Positions 1-7,172 of a stretch of 10,950 nucleotides of DNA are shown here, in pieces. The stretch's first letter is position 1. Every line of letters begins with the position of its first letter. The stretch comes from Elusimicrobiota bacterium (GTDB lineage: Bacteria; Elusimicrobiota; Endomicrobiia; CG1-02-37-114; JAHJSO01), in contig JAHJSO010000084.1 of assembly GCA_018830385.1 (NCBI GenBank), positions 1 through 10,950 on the forward strand. The letters are read 5' to 3'. The notes below the pieces were generated by a model, which saw only the letters and a list, made by a program, of their open reading frames with translations, ran no database searches and had not been told where the DNA came from. The position numbers and the translations under genes are program-made.

Positions 1-717
1 GACTCCTGTCTCAAGGACCTCGTACGTCCTGCCTGATGAAAGGAAAGCAATCTTCATCCCCGGACGGACGCACCCGTCAATAAGCCGCAGGTAAACCACT
101 ACTCCGCGATAGGCGTCGTAAAAGGAATCAAAGACGACCGCCTTAAGCGGCGCGTCGGAACTGCCCTCGGGCGGCGGAATTCTCTGCACTATCGCCTCAA
201 GGACATCATCAACTCCGACGCCTTCCTTGGCGCTTATCTCAAGCGGCTTCTCATCCAAATGGAGCACGTCCCTTATCTGTCCCGCCGTGCGTTCTACGTC
301 CGCGGTGGCAAGGTCAATTTTGTTTATGATTGGAATTATCCGGACGCCGTGCTTCCTTGCGGTCATGCAGTGCGAAAGCGTCTGGGCTTCAACGCCCTGG
401 GTGGCATCCACAAGCATCAGCACCCCCTCGGAAGCGATAATGCCCCGCGAGACCTCGTAAGAAAAATCCACGTGCCCCGGGGTGTCAATGAGGTTCAGTA
501 TATAATCGTCGCCGTCCGGGGTGCGGTGGTCAAGCCGGACCGTTTTTGACCTGATGGTAATTCCCCGTTCGCGTTCCAGTTCCATGTCGTCCAGTACCTG
601 CGGTTTAATGTCCCTGGAGGATATGGCATTCGTGGCGACAAGCAGGCAGTCCGCAAGGGTTGACTTGCCGTGGTCTATGTGGGCTATTATGCAGAAATTT
701 CTGATGTTTTGCGTCAT
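1..717 (-). CDS. lepA: Elongation factor 4 (LepA), N-terminal 239 residues, 3' end cut by window edge
   Basis: LepA/EF4 is a ribosome-associated translational GTPase that acts in the cytoplasm on stalled or mis-set elongating ribosomes. The frame is open from the ATG at 717 to base 1, giving 239 residues of a protein usually near 600. All five GTPase boxes are visible: G1 AHIDHGKST (12-20), G2 RGITI (51-55), G3 DTPGH (78-82), G4 NKID (132-135) and G5 SAK (162-164). IPPPEG and DSFYDAYRGVV then mark the passage into domain II, as in LepA rather than EF-G or TypA. The start overlaps the Enzyme I stop by one base (TAATG). A purine stretch, AAGGTG, lies inside the ptsI end about 10 nt upstream. 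Cys24 stands where most LepA proteins have Arg after STLAD, and the stretch 25-41 is somewhat divergent. Family assignment is secure; the missing C-terminal domain cannot be checked here. Confidence 0.97.
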   Translation of the reverse strand, partial: MTQNIRNFCIIAHIDHGKSTLADCLLVATNAISSRDIKPQVLDDMELERERGITIRSKTVRLDHRTPDGDDYILNLIDTPGHVDFSYEVSRGIIASEGVLMLVDATQGVEAQTLSHCMTARKHGVRIIPIINKIDLATADVERTAGQIRDVLHLDEKPLEISAKEGVGVDDVLEAIVQRIPPPEGSSDAPLKAVVFDSFYDAYRGVVVYLRLIDGCVRPGMKIAFLSSGRTYEVLETGV

Positions 718-2462
718 TATACAATAACACCTTTTTTGATGGTCCCCAGAAGTATCGCCCGGTCATTCGTAGAAAGCACTTCTCGGGCAAGGTCTTTCGC
801 CTCAATGAGGGAAGTGGACCTTATTATTTTCTTTATTCTCGGTACCGAAAGCGGCGGCATGCTGAATTCGTTCAGTTCCATCCCAAGCAGTATGGTAGTG
901 AATGTCGGGTCGGACGCCATCTCCCCGCACATCCCGACCCACTTCCCGGCGTTGTGGCCTGCGTCAATGATGTGTTTTAACAGACGCAGGATGGAAAGGT
1001 GCAGCGGCTCGTACATATGGGCGACGCTCTCGTTCATCCTGTCAACGGCAAGGGTGTATTGTATCAAATCGTTCGTGCCTATTGAAAGGAAGTCGCACTC
1101 CTTTGCAATTAAATCAGCCGTGAGCGCGGCTGACGGTATTTCTATCATAACGCCTATTTCAATTTTCTCGTCAAATGCGATGTTTTTTGACATAAGTTCC
1201 TGTTTTGATTCCTGCATCAGCCGTTTCGCCTGTCTTAACTCATCCACGCCGGAAATCATCGGAAACAGTATCTTTAAATTTCCGTTTTTTGAAGCCCGCA
1301 GTATCGCCCTGATTTGCGCCTTGAATAATTCGGGATACTTGAGTGACAGCCGTATCGCCCGCATACCCAGAAACGGGTTATCCTCTGAGGTAAAACCCTC
1401 AAAACCTAATTCCGCCAATTTGTCCCCGCCGATGTCCATTGTCCTGATGATTACCGAGTAAGGCAGCATCTTTTGCGCAACAGCGGTGTATATTTCGTAG
1501 TGTTCCTCTTCCGTCGGGGGACTCTTCCTGGTGAGATAGAGGAACTCCGTCCTGAACAGCCCTATGCCCTCGGCACCGGAATTTAGTACCGACTTTAATT
1601 CATCCAGCGTTTCAATGTTGCAGGCAAGTGAAACCCGGTGGCCGTCGGTCGTTTCAGCAGGCAGGTCCCTGAGTTTTTCAAGTTCCTTCCTCTCCCTTAT
1701 CTGTATCTCGCATTCCCTCTGGTAGTTCTCAAGCGTCTGCTGGTCCGGGTTAACTATTACGAGCCCCTGGTTGCCGTCTATGATAATGGTGTCCCCGTAA
1801 TTCACCACTGCGGTTATATTTTTTAATCCGACGACGGCGGGTATCTCAAGGCCCTGCGCCACTATCGCTACGTGGGAAGTCCTGCCGCCGACGTTTATTG
1901 CAAACCCGCTGATCTTGTGTTCCTTGAGCATCATTGTGTCCGCCGGGGCAAGGGAGTGCGCTATGATTATTGAGTCGGGCGGGGCTTCCGAAATGTGTTT
2001 CCTGTGCTGGCCGGTCAGGTTACGCATAATCCTTCTGCCGATTTCCTGGACGTCGTTTTTCCTCTCGCGGAAGTACTCGTCGTCTATCTTTTCAAACGAC
2101 TGGGTAACCTTTTCAAGGGTTGACCACAGGGAGTACTCTGCGTTCACGTTGTCGTCCTGAATTTTTCTTATGACGTCTCTGTTGAGTATCGGGTCTTCAA
2201 GCATAAGCAGGTAGGCGTCTACAAGCGGCTCGTGTTTCTTGCCGAGTGTTTTCAGGATCTGTTCCTTCGTGTTGCTTAAGTCCGTTTTCACATGGCTTAT
2301 CGCATCTTTAAACCTCTCAATCTCCTTTTTGACTGCGGCCTTTTGAATCTTGCGCGGAACTATGCAGAAATCCTCCTCTTCAAACAGGAATGCCTTCCCG
2401 ATGGCGATCCCGCCTGACGCCAAAACACCTTTCAAGACGTTGGTCTGCTCTGAATTTTCCAT
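717..2462 (-). CDS. ptsI: PTS Enzyme I (phosphoenolpyruvate-protein phosphotransferase)
   Basis: Enzyme I takes phosphate from PEP onto a histidine and passes it to HPr, the first step of the PTS phosphorelay in the cytoplasm. The 581-residue length is typical. The N-terminal HPr-binding and phosphohistidine region holds GGRTSHVAIVAQ (192-203) with the active His197. The C-terminal PEP-binding barrel shows GIGLFRTEFLYL (299-310), IIRTMDIGGDK (338-348), EIPSAA (441-446), IGTNDLIQY (461-469) and GMCGEMASDP (510-519) with catalytic Cys512. No GAF domain precedes it, so it is a sugar-type EI and not the nitrogen-PTS PtsP. The ATG has a good Shine-Dalgarno AAGGAG six bases upstream. The gene lies 28 nt after ptsH and overlaps lepA by one base. 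All key residues are present, so it should be active. Confidence 0.98.
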   Translation of the reverse strand: MENSEQTNVLKGVLASGGIAIGKAFLFEEEDFCIVPRKIQKAAVKKEIERFKDAISHVKTDLSNTKEQILKTLGKKHEPLVDAYLLMLEDPILNRDVIRKIQDDNVNAEYSLWSTLEKVTQSFEKIDDEYFRERKNDVQEIGRRIMRNLTGQHRKHISEAPPDSIIIAHSLAPADTMMLKEHKISGFAINVGGRTSHVAIVAQGLEIPAVVGLKNITAVVNYGDTIIIDGNQGLVIVNPDQQTLENYQRECEIQIRERKELEKLRDLPAETTDGHRVSLACNIETLDELKSVLNSGAEGIGLFRTEFLYLTRKSPPTEEEHYEIYTAVAQKMLPYSVIIRTMDIGGDKLAELGFEGFTSEDNPFLGMRAIRLSLKYPELFKAQIRAILRASKNGNLKILFPMISGVDELRQAKRLMQESKQELMSKNIAFDEKIEIGVMIEIPSAALTADLIAKECDFLSIGTNDLIQYTLAVDRMNESVAHMYEPLHLSILRLLKHIIDAGHNAGKWVGMCGEMASDPTFTTILLGMELNEFSMPPLSVPRIKKIIRSTSLIEAKDLAREVLSTNDRAILLGTIKKGVIV

Positions 2463-2468
2463 TTTGGG

Positions 2469-2474
2469 CTCCTT
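2469..2474 (-). promoter_or_regulatory. Ribosome binding site of ptsI
   Basis: AAGGAG is followed by a six-base spacer (CCCAAA) and the ptsI ATG at 2462. It is one of the best-spaced sites in the window and fixes the Enzyme I start. The 28-nt gap that carries it is too short and featureless for me to call a promoter there. Confidence 0.8.
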
Positions 2475-2490
2475 ACTGCGTTATTTTTTA

Positions 2491-2757
2491 TCAGTCCTCG
2501 CTGAATTTATTATCAATCAACCCTGCTATCTCATCAAGCACCTGCTGTTCATCCACGCCGTCGGCAACAATCTTTATTTCCGAGCCGCACTCGGCTGCAA
2601 GCGTCATCAGTCCCATGATACTTTTCCCGTCAACCTCCTGGTCGTCTTTGTGAATCATAACCTTAGACGCGTGCCTTGTGGTTATCTGGACAAGCATCGC
2701 AGCCGGCCTGGCATGCAGGCCTAACCTGTTCTTTATCTTAAAAGTTCTTTCCTGCAT
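2491..2757 (-). CDS. ptsH: HPr phosphocarrier protein
   Basis: HPr shuttles phosphate from Enzyme I to the IIA proteins. At 88 residues it has standard length. The active-site motif RLGLHARPA (11-19) carries His15, the Enzyme I phosphorylation site. The regulatory site DGKSIMGLM (43-51) carries Ser46, the target of HPr kinase, whose gene hprK lies upstream in the same run. Both phosphorylation modes are therefore predicted. The start overlaps the end of the IID gene by 20 nt and no clear Shine-Dalgarno precedes it, so translation is probably coupled to IID. The 28 nt after it lead into ptsI. A regulatory NPr-type role is possible in principle, but the intact Ser46 context and the neighbouring permease favour a sugar-PTS HPr. 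Confidence 0.97.
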   Translation of the reverse strand: MQERTFKIKNRLGLHARPAAMLVQITTRHASKVMIHKDDQEVDGKSIMGLMTLAAECGSEIKIVADGVDEQQVLDEIAGLIDNKFSED

Positions 2758-3505
2758 AGGCGTATAAAACCGATATAATTATCAGACCGTAAAACAAAAA
2801 GGTAACGGATATTTTTTTTACGTCAAGGAAAATCCCGGCAGCCAGCGCCAGGGCGAAAAACCCCCTTTCCGCCGCGCCGGATAAATCAAACAAAAAATAT
2901 TTTACGACGATGACACAGATTATTACAATGCCTGCTATACGTACGTTATCAACCAGTTTCTGGACCTTAAATGTGGCTATCTTTTTGACTATCTTCGTCT
3001 TCATCCCGTAGCCCTCTTTGAGCCCCATGTACCGGACGCCTATATGGACGGAGTTATACACCAGCAGGAATACGCCGAGCGATACTTTTATAACCACGTC
3101 ATCCGCACCGCCGTAAAGGAATACGACTGCAACAACCAGCAGAGCGCAGAACGGCCGCCAGGTGGCCCAGAAGAATGCGTCACCTATGGCTGCAAGCGGG
3201 CCTGCCATGTTGGACTTGAAAACCTCAATCTCTTCCCTGCTTACCGATTTGTCGCCGCCGGCAACCTGCTCCTCAAGGGCTATGGTTAAACCGATCAGTA
3301 TATTCGCCATGTAAGGATGGGTGTTGAAAAAACCCGAATGTCTTTTTACGGCATTGTGCAGTAACTCCGGCTTGTTCTTATATATCATTCTGAGGGCAGG
3401 GAAGACGCAATACAGGAAACCTATATTCTGTATCCTCTCAAAATTCCAGGCGCTCTGCAGGAATAACGACCTGAAAAAAATTCTAAAACGGCTGAACGTC
3501 TTCAT
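2738..3505 (-). CDS. PTS mannose/fructose/sorbose family IID component
   Basis: IID is the second membrane subunit of mannose-family PTS permeases and forms the transport channel with IIC. The 255 residues from this start match the family well: SAWNFERIQNIGF (18-30), KRHSGFFNTHPYMAN (54-68), ALEEQ (76-80) and MAGPLAAIGDAFFWATWRP (100-118) are the conserved IID landmarks. Hydrophobic segments lie at about 119-132, 140-156, 188-206, 214-228 and 233-250. I chose the ATG at 3505 because AAAAGGA lies just upstream and the protein then begins near the usual family start. A TTG at 3541 would add twelve residues without family character. The gene overlaps IIC by 23 nt and HPr by 20 nt. The transported sugar cannot be read from the sequence. 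Confidence 0.95.
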   Translation of the reverse strand: MKTFSRFRIFFRSLFLQSAWNFERIQNIGFLYCVFPALRMIYKNKPELLHNAVKRHSGFFNTHPYMANILIGLTIALEEQVAGGDKSVSREEIEVFKSNMAGPLAAIGDAFFWATWRPFCALLVVAVVFLYGGADDVVIKVSLGVFLLVYNSVHIGVRYMGLKEGYGMKTKIVKKIATFKVQKLVDNVRIAGIVIICVIVVKYFLFDLSGAAERGFFALALAAGIFLDVKKISVTFLFYGLIIISVLYAYAGKNF

Positions 3506-4151
3506 GTTTCCTTTTACTGAACATACTGAACGCAGCGACAATCCCTGCTGCCGGGATTAGTTTAAAGGCGGTGTCAAGCCCGCTCTTTACGGCCCCGCTG
3601 AGCGCCGGTTCCAGGAAATTAACCGCCAGGGCGCCGGGGTAAAACAACAGCCCGTAAAAAACAAACGCCTTCAGCCAGAACAAGGTGGCCCCCAGAAAAA
3701 CGGCTTTTGATATTATGCCGTATTTCTGTTTTTCTACCTCCCTGTCAACAAGGTGGACGAGCGAGGTATTAAACTGCCTGTGGACGATGTCCAGTTTTTT
3801 AAAAACCATACCGAACGGGATCGCCATTAATATTGACAGCATAATCCTTGAATTTTCCATCACCCCCGGAGTCAGTCCGCCTCCCTGTGCAGCGCCCCCT
3901 ATGCACCAGAAGGTTGCCAGTAATGAACTTACCGTCGTGTCCGGTGGGACGGCGCCCACCGGTATAACCCTTATCCATACGAGTTCAATCACCGCACCTA
4001 TCAAAACGCCGGTTTTCAAATCACCCAGTAAATACCCGGCAATAGACGCTGCGACTATCGGCCTGGAGACCATCGTCTGGGCGACGGCAGTCACATCCAG
4101 ACCTAAAAGAGAAGACAGAAAAGCAAAAAACAGGACGTTGTTATATTTCAT
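3483..4151 (-). CDS. PTS mannose/fructose/sorbose family IIC component
   Basis: IIC is the substrate-translocating membrane subunit that works with IID. The 222-residue protein has the family hallmarks: GLDVTAVAQTMVSRPIVAA (17-35), IGAVIELVWIRVIPVGAVPP (51-70) and an immediately following DTT. Hydrophobic segments are visible at about 6-18, 32-43, 48-60, 74-90, 102-117, 149-172 and 196-211. It is on the short side for IIC (many are 230-265) but no conserved block looks absent. The start overlaps the end of the GH57 gene by 11 nt, where GTAAATGAAATATAA carries both the GH57 end and the IIC ATG. Its stop lies inside the IID gene. Substrate is unknown: mannose, glucose, sorbose, fructose, amino sugars and galactosamine are all used by family members. 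Confidence 0.95.
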   Translation of the reverse strand: MKYNNVLFFAFLSSLLGLDVTAVAQTMVSRPIVAASIAGYLLGDLKTGVLIGAVIELVWIRVIPVGAVPPDTTVSSLLATFWCIGGAAQGGGLTPGVMENSRIMLSILMAIPFGMVFKKLDIVHRQFNTSLVHLVDREVEKQKYGIISKAVFLGATLFWLKAFVFYGLLFYPGALAVNFLEPALSGAVKSGLDTAFKLIPAAGIVAAFSMFSKRKHEDVQPF

Positions 4152-6282
4152 TTACCGTTATCTCTATTTTGAAATCAACCGTCCCCGATTCGGGGATGAT
4201 GGCTTTCCAGTGAGGCAGGACCGAAGTCCCCTGGTATGTCTTCTCAAAACCTCCCTCTGATAGCGACACCGTCTCAATGGGGAAACACCACATTTCGCAT
4301 CCTGCTCCCGCATTGATTTCAACCTTTATTTTATGCGGTTCGTCGGACCTGCTCCACACCCCCGTGACAGAGTTTACAACATCTTCGTTCTTTCTGAAAG
4401 AAAATGCAAAATTAAATTCAGGGGCGAATCTCAGTTCCACCCTGTGCCTCATAAGGTTGGAAAGAGAATACCTGACCTCCAGCGGGTTATTTTTTGTCAG
4501 GGATACGCTCTTTTTGACTTTTAACCGGCAGGGCGAATTTTTTATCCACACAATGCCTTCCCTCCATAATACAATTTCTTTCCTGGTCACCCTGGAAACG
4601 TATTCACCGGCGACAAAGTCGCCTTGCTCACCGTAATTGCACCTCCTGAAGTCCTCGTATGAGGTATTCGGGTGCAGGAAATGGTCTATCAGCGAATCCC
4701 TCTTGTACCAGTCATACAGGAGGTGACTGTCAAGGTTTTCCTCTTTCAAAAATGAAAGCCCTAATTCCACGGCGTTCTTCGCCGACAGTTGCTGTCCCGC
4801 GGTTTTTTTCTTTATGTCCACCATTTCAAGCAGTTTCCTGTGGTATGCCTCCTGCCTGCGGGTTAAAACGTTCAGTATGTTTACGCTTGCAGCCCTTATG
4901 TCCCACTCAAAAAGACAACCGCCTGTCCCCGGTCTGAAATACAGGTTATTCTTTTCCGTCTCAATTATTATTTCGTCTTTACCGTCGCAATCAAAATCAA
5001 ATTTAGCGGTTTTCACCCCGGAGCCATCGCCGTCCTCGGCGTCCCCGCCGCTCCCGATGCTCCCGACGCCTTTTTTCAGCAACCTGTCGGCGGCGTTCTC
5101 CGCCCGGATAAGTTTTTCGTAAATTGCATGCCTCAGGTGGGGCAGGTAAATCCCGCCGAAAACCCCGTGCCAGTAGGCGCAGTTGCACTGCCCTGCATAA
5201 AGGTTTTCAATGCACTCCTGCGTCTCAGCGGGCAGGGAGGCGCCCTTTTCCGCACCCTTCGCCTTTTTAACCGCTTTCTCAACCTTGCCGCTCACATACA
5301 GCATCTTCTTGTGCATGTTGTTGGACTCCGGGTATTTTACCATGAAATTTTTCCACGCTCCTCCCCTCAGATATTTCATGGTTACGTCGTCCGCTTTCTT
5401 TGAAACGTCCTCAAGTTCCTGCTGGGCGCGGGGGGACATCGCCCATTGGGTCATTTCAAAATAACTTGCCGTCGGGAGATATACCCTGCCCTTCGGGGCA
5501 TGCCCGTCCAAAAATTCACTAAACGTTACCGGAACAAGCCATTCTGAATTTTCTTCAATTGCGGTCAAAAACTTCTCCATCCAGCCGTCCGTCCAAACGG
5601 ACTTGTAGGTATGCGGCCACAAGCCGAACTTTTCCCCGTCATCCACCATGGTTATGCAGTCGCCCGGGGATTTTTCCGCAACCACTTTCAGATATTCAAT
5701 GCATTCTGTAACCGGCCTCCATGGTATGTAATACCTTAAATCCTGGCTTATCGGAAAGACATTCAGCATCATCCCCTGCTCCTCGGTGATGAAATAGCCC
5801 CTGAGTTCGTCCGGCGACCGTCCCGCTGAAACAAAATGGTAGTCGTCCAGCAGGGTGTATTCAATGCCCTCACCGCAGAGGACTTTCGTAAGGTGTTCTT
5901 CCCAGATTCTTTCGGCAAGCCATATCCCTCGCGGCTTAACGCCGAATTCGTTTTTTATGAAAGCGGTGAGTTTGTTTATCTGTCCCGTCTTGTCAGCGTC
6001 CGGCAGGACGGTAAGCACGGGTTCGTAGTAGCCGCCGGTAAGTATTTCCAGTTGCCCTCGTCCCGCCATTTTCTTTACAAGGGATACGTAGCCGGGTTGC
6101 TCCCGCATGAAATAATCCCACAGGATGCCTGTGCAGTGCAGCGTCCATTTTATTCTGGAATGTTTTTCCATCATCCGCGCAAACGGCCCGTAAGCCGCTT
6201 CGTACGCCTTGTCAAACACCTCCGGAAAATTTCCCACCGGTTGGTGGTTATGAATTCCAAAGAGAAAGTAGAGTTTTTTCAT
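4141..6282 (-). CDS. GH57 4-alpha-glucanotransferase / alpha-amylase
   Basis: This is a 713-residue glycoside hydrolase family 57 protein of the AmyA/4-alpha-glucanotransferase type. Such enzymes transfer or hydrolyse alpha-1,4-glucan segments of glycogen or maltodextrin. Motif 1 is HNHQP (11-15). GQLEILTGGYYEPVL (76-90) follows. Motif 3, GIWLAERIWE (119-128), contains the predicted nucleophile Glu124. DDYHF is at 146-150, and VDDGEKFGLWP (213-223) carries the predicted acid/base Asp (Asp215, by comparison with the Thermococcus enzyme). The middle helical domain spans about 310-395, including AYWHGVFGGIYLPHLR (369-384). A beta-rich C-terminal domain starts near 426 with FDFDCDGKDEIIIETE. Between them, residues 404-425 form a Gly/Ser/Asp linker. 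There is no signal peptide, so it is cytoplasmic. It overlaps IIB by 35 nt and IIC by 11 nt. Hydrolysis versus transfer cannot be decided from the sequence. Confidence 0.95.
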   Translation of the reverse strand: MKKLYFLFGIHNHQPVGNFPEVFDKAYEAAYGPFARMMEKHSRIKWTLHCTGILWDYFMREQPGYVSLVKKMAGRGQLEILTGGYYEPVLTVLPDADKTGQINKLTAFIKNEFGVKPRGIWLAERIWEEHLTKVLCGEGIEYTLLDDYHFVSAGRSPDELRGYFITEEQGMMLNVFPISQDLRYYIPWRPVTECIEYLKVVAEKSPGDCITMVDDGEKFGLWPHTYKSVWTDGWMEKFLTAIEENSEWLVPVTFSEFLDGHAPKGRVYLPTASYFEMTQWAMSPRAQQELEDVSKKADDVTMKYLRGGAWKNFMVKYPESNNMHKKMLYVSGKVEKAVKKAKGAEKGASLPAETQECIENLYAGQCNCAYWHGVFGGIYLPHLRHAIYEKLIRAENAADRLLKKGVGSIGSGGDAEDGDGSGVKTAKFDFDCDGKDEIIIETEKNNLYFRPGTGGCLFEWDIRAASVNILNVLTRRQEAYHRKLLEMVDIKKKTAGQQLSAKNAVELGLSFLKEENLDSHLLYDWYKRDSLIDHFLHPNTSYEDFRRCNYGEQGDFVAGEYVSRVTRKEIVLWREGIVWIKNSPCRLKVKKSVSLTKNNPLEVRYSLSNLMRHRVELRFAPEFNFAFSFRKNEDVVNSVTGVWSRSDEPHKIKVEINAGAGCEMWCFPIETVSLSEGGFEKTYQGTSVLPHWKAIIPESGTVDFKIEITVNEI

Positions 6283-6742
6283 CCAGTGCTATCCTATCGT
6301 TCATCGGCAGTATCCTGATTTCCAGTTCTATGCCGTGACGGAGTATTTTAATAAGGCCTGCGATGTCGCCTGCGTCAACTGAAAGCGCCTTGAATATCTG
6401 CTTCTTGCCGGATGTCCAATGCAGTCCGCCTATATTTATTGAGTTGATTCCAATCTCCGCTTCCGCAAGTTTCAAAGTGTCCTGGACATTTGAGAGCAAA
6501 ACCATAACATTCTTCCTGTTAAATAATCCTTCTCTGAAACCATTAATTGCTGTTTCAACACCTAAACAATGCACCTCAACACCCGTCGGAACGGACATAC
6601 CGTAAAGGGCGCATTGCATCTCATCCTTTGCAACGGCATCGTTTATAACGATTATGCAGTCAACGGAAATGTGCCTCAGCCACCCCTCAACGACCTGGCC
6701 ATGGATGAGGCGATCATCAACGCGAACCAGAATTAGTGGCAT
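6248..6742 (-). CDS. PTS mannose/fructose/sorbose family IIB component
   Basis: IIB receives phosphate from IIA on a histidine and passes it to the sugar as it enters through IIC/IID. The 164-residue length is standard. The N-terminal signature LVRVDDRLIHGQVVEGW (5-21) carries the phosphorylated His14. VMVLLSNVQDTLKL (79-92) and INIGGLHWTSGKKQI (102-116) match the rest of the fold. IIB here is a separate protein and not fused to IIA as in E. coli ManX. The ATG overlaps the IIA stop by 10 nt, and its own stop lies 35 nt inside the GH57 gene. Confidence 0.96.
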   Translation of the reverse strand: MPLILVRVDDRLIHGQVVEGWLRHISVDCIIVINDAVAKDEMQCALYGMSVPTGVEVHCLGVETAINGFREGLFNRKNVMVLLSNVQDTLKLAEAEIGINSINIGGLHWTSGKKQIFKALSVDAGDIAGLIKILRHGIELEIRILPMNDRIALDEKTLLSLWNS

Positions 6743-7131
6743 ACAATTCTTCTCAGATTTACTATGTTCTTCTGCCCTGCTTCAACGACCTTGTTCGTAA
6801 GTTCATCAAGGCACATCTTTTCCCTGTGGATCATTGCGGTAAGAAGCATGTAAAGGTTTATGCCGCTTACGACCTCAATCCTGTGCGTGCGGGTGTAGGG
6901 CAGGCATATATTGCACGGGGTCCCGCCAAGCATATCGGTTAACACCAGTACGCCGTCGCCTTTGTCCATCTCCGAAATAACCGCTTCAAACCGTTTTTTC
7001 AACACTTCGGGGGATTCCTCGGATGGCAGGTGTATGTTCCTGATATTCTCCGCCCTGCCGGCTATGGACTCTGCCGAAGATATCATCTCTTCCCCAAATT
7101 TACCGTGCGTTACGACAATTATACCTATCAT
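6733..7131 (-). CDS. PTS mannose family IIA component
   Basis: This protein accepts phosphate from HPr and donates it to IIB. The 132 residues begin MIGIIVVTHGKFGEEMI with the phosphorylated His at position 9. LTDMLGGTPCN (64-74) and VSGINLYMLL (88-97) are the family's other conserved loops. I chose the ATG at 7131 because family members start right at this first beta strand. An ATG at 7173 that overlaps the rapZ stop (TAATG) would add 14 residues (MPRSVFPCGHAGKI) with no family counterpart. The coupling geometry makes that longer form possible. The gene overlaps IIB by 10 nt. Stand-alone IIA(Man) proteins next to rapZ and hprK are often regulatory in diderm bacteria, but here a full IIB/IIC/IID set follows, so transport is the likelier role. 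Confidence 0.95.
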   Translation of the reverse strand: MIGIIVVTHGKFGEEMISSAESIAGRAENIRNIHLPSEESPEVLKKRFEAVISEMDKGDGVLVLTDMLGGTPCNICLPYTRTHRIEVVSGINLYMLLTAMIHREKMCLDELTNKVVEAGQKNIVNLRRIVCH

Positions 7132-7172
7132 AATTTTTCCCGCATGCCCGCAAGGAAATACGCTACGGGGCA

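Noticed and set aside
670..1461. Long plus-strand open frame antisense to ptsI (263 residues)
   Set aside because: It lies wholly opposite Enzyme I apart from its first bases, has no recognisable domain and no start context; it mirrors the codon structure of the real gene.
3506..3541. TTG start at 3541 for IID
   Set aside because: The ATG at 3505 has AAAAGGA just upstream and gives the usual family N-terminus; the extra 12 residues lie in the IIC overlap and look like IIC read out of frame.
3685..4260. Plus-strand open frame antisense to IIC and the GH57 end (191 residues)
   Set aside because: It is a shadow of the hydrophobic IIC gene; no family motif and no independent ribosome binding site.
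5003..5188. Arg-rich 61-residue minus-strand frame inside the GH57 gene
   Set aside because: It is the GC-rich linker read in another frame; the composition (Arg/Gly) is the usual artefact.
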